Shown: positions 4,105-5,499 of the stretch, in pieces
How positions within the stretch are numbered: the stretch's first letter is position 1
Layout of the letters: each line of letters starts with the position of its first letter
Assembly (NCBI GenBank): GCA_031255985.1
Contig: JAIRRL010000219.1
Location: 1 to 5,499 of the forward strand
Direction of reading: 5' to 3'
DNA: 5,499 bases
From: Gracilibacteraceae bacterium
GTDB taxonomy: Bacteria > Bacillota > Desulfitobacteriia > Desulfitobacteriales > Syntrophobotulaceae
Made by a program: the position numbers and the translations under genes
The notes under the pieces: model-generated
Databases searched by the model: none
The model's input: only the letters and a program-made list of their open reading frames with translations
Told to the model about the DNA's origin: nothing

Positions 4105-5499
4105 GTGCGCGTTAGCAAAAAATGGCTGGGGGAATTGATCGAACTGCGGGAAACCGGAGCGGAACTGGCGGCGGTCTTCACGGCGGCCGGAGTGGAAGTG
4201 GCGGGGGTGGAAGCGGCCGGCCGCGGCGTCGCCCAAGCCTTGGTGGGAGAGGTGCTGACCTGCCGTCCCCATCCGGAAGCGGAAAAATTGCGAATCTGCG
4301 AGGTGAGCCTGGGCGGCGGCGGCCGCGTCAGCCTCATCACCGCCGCGCTCAATGTAAAAGTAGGGGATAAAACCGCGGTGGCCCTGCCGGGAACTGTTTT
4401 GGCCGACGGACGGCAAATAGAGGCTTTGACCTTGCGGGGCGAAACGTCAGGTGGGACTTTTTGTTCTGAAAAAGAGCTCGGCCTGGAAAACGCGGGCCTG
4501 GAGCGCAGCCGGGACGGCGTCCTCATTTTGCCCGCTGCGGCCCCGGTCGGCGCGACGATAGAGGAATATTTCGACTTGGACGACGAAATCCTTGATCTGG
4601 AACTGTACCCGAACCGCCCGGATTGCCTCTGTATGACCGGTTTGGCCCGCGAAGCCGGCGCTCTGCTCGGACGGCGCCCGGCTCTGAGCGCCTGGGCGGA
4701 CGGCGCGGAAAAAACCTGGCCGCTGAGCCGGCAGCGGGTGACGGTGGACGCGCCGGAACTATGTCTGCGTTACGCCGGCCTGGTGACGGAAAACGCTGCG
4801 ATCGCCGCTTCGCCCCCCTGGCTGCGCAACCGCCTGCTCAAGGCGGGCGTGCGCCCCATCAGCAATGTGGTAGATATTACCAATTATTGTATGCTGGAAC
4901 TGGGCCAACCTTTACACGCTTTTGACGCCGATAAAGTGCGGGGGGATATCCATGTGCGCCTGGCCGGTCCGGATGAAACCATAGTCACTTTGGACGGGGT
5001 CAGCCGCGCCCTGACCGCGGATACTTTGGTCATCGCCGACGACAGCGGCCCCATCGCCATCGCCGGCGTCATGGGCGGCCTGGCGACGGAAATCACCCAG
5101 GAAACAAAAAATATTTTCTTCGAGTCGGCCCATTTCCTCGGCGCCAGCGTCCGCCGGACAAGCCGCCGCCTGGGCCTGCGCTCCGAATCGTCGAGCCGCT
5201 TTGAAAAAGGGGTCAATCCCCATCTGTGCCTGGCGGCGCTGGGCCGGGTGGCGGAACTCGTCGCCGAACTCGCCGCCGGCCGGCCGGCCGCCCTGACGGA
5301 ATACAAGGGCGCGCTCCCGTCGCCGCCGCGGATCACTCTCACTGAAACCAAACTGGCCCAGGTCACCGGCGCCCGCTACGCGAAAACGGAAGTCGAGCGG
5401 GTGCTGCGCGATTCGGGTTTTGCATATACGGAAACGGGAGGGAGTTTCAGCGTAGACATTCCGGCATATCGCCAGGATTTGCGCATAGAGGAGGATTTG
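4105..5499 (+). CDS. pheT: Phenylalanyl-tRNA synthetase beta subunit, 5' part (runs off the window)
   Basis: An uninterrupted frame of 465 codons runs to the window edge, roughly 58% of the ~800-residue family length. It is partial because the window ends, not because the gene is broken. The N-terminus MRVSKKWLGELIEL is canonical. The EMAPII-like tRNA-binding domain (~40-150) contains HPEAEKL (56-62) and LRGETSGGTFCSEKELGL. The B3/B4 region, which in this family carries editing of mischarged Tyr-tRNA-Phe, contains LYPNRPDCL, NVVDITNY (254-261), LGQPLHAFD (266-274), IAGVMGG and LGLRSESSSRFEKG. The B5 domain starts near residue 406 and is cut at RQDLRIEEDL. The C-terminal catalytic-like core and the anticodon-binding domain lie beyond the window. 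It is coupled to pheS as an operon. Confidence 0.97.
   Translation, partial: MRVSKKWLGELIELRETGAELAAVFTAAGVEVAGVEAAGRGVAQALVGEVLTCRPHPEAEKLRICEVSLGGGGRVSLITAALNVKVGDKTAVALPGTVLADGRQIEALTLRGETSGGTFCSEKELGLENAGLERSRDGVLILPAAAPVGATIEEYFDLDDEILDLELYPNRPDCLCMTGLAREAGALLGRRPALSAWADGAEKTWPLSRQRVTVDAPELCLRYAGLVTENAAIAASPPWLRNRLLKAGVRPISNVVDITNYCMLELGQPLHAFDADKVRGDIHVRLAGPDETIVTLDGVSRALTADTLVIADDSGPIAIAGVMGGLATEITQETKNIFFESAHFLGASVRRTSRRLGLRSESSSRFEKGVNPHLCLAALGRVAELVAELAAGRPAALTEYKGALPSPPRITLTETKLAQVTGARYAKTEVERVLRDSGFAYTETGGSFSVDIPAYRQDLRIEEDL

Noticed and set aside
3687..4526. Large minus-strand frames opposite pheS and pheT
   Set aside because: They are shadow frames in GC-rich coding DNA. The + strand encodes unmistakable PheS and PheT.
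4122..4925. Two + strand frames of 82 and 100 codons within pheT
   Set aside because: They are out of frame with pheT, with Gly/Arg-rich products typical of shifted reading of GC-rich genes.
1..5499. CRISPR array, insertion sequence or phage integration site
   Set aside because: No spaced direct repeats, transposase or integrase frame, terminal inverted repeats, or duplicated tRNA 3' end were seen.

Overview
The window reads as part of a moderately to highly GC-rich bacterial chromosome, most likely Bacillota. PheS has the Firmicutes-type four-cysteine insert and the RNA polymerase alpha C-terminal domain in the first gene looks Bacillus-like (EELDLSVRS, NLGRKS). The GC-rich, GTG-starting phe genes and the PheS C-terminus (RFLRQF) would fit the Negativicutes, but that narrower placement is a weak guess. 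All supported genes lie on the + strand.

Layout. Bases 1-348 hold no protein gene. A strong extended -10 promoter (4-32) drives a candidate ~114-nt small RNA or leader (about 39-152) that ends in a very long hairpin plus a U-run. A GC-rich, foldable leader (154-348) follows. Bases 349-1704 encode a 451-residue fusion: an intact RNA polymerase alpha C-terminal domain (alpha-CTD), a low-complexity Ala/Glu linker, and a CbbX/SpoVK (CFXQ)-type AAA+ ATPase. This is the most unusual object here. A tRNA-Thr(CGT) gene with its own promoter follows (1753-1828), then a terminator-like hairpin. A second good promoter (1970-1998) precedes a class IV PLP aminotransferase (2049-2912). An intergenic stretch with a 7-bp tandem repeat and two hairpins leads into pheS (3061-4083) and the 5' 58% or so of pheT (4105 to the window edge).

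How the genes relate. pheS and pheT form the usual operon for the two subunits of phenylalanyl-tRNA synthetase, with strong Shine-Dalgarno sites and GTG starts on both. The aminotransferase may be cotranscribed with them, because no clear terminator or promoter was found between 2913 and 3060. The tRNA is an independent unit. The alpha-CTD/AAA+ gene has no evident functional link to the housekeeping genes. Its codons look less GC-biased than those of pheST, consistent with accessory or acquired DNA, but this was judged by eye and not computed.
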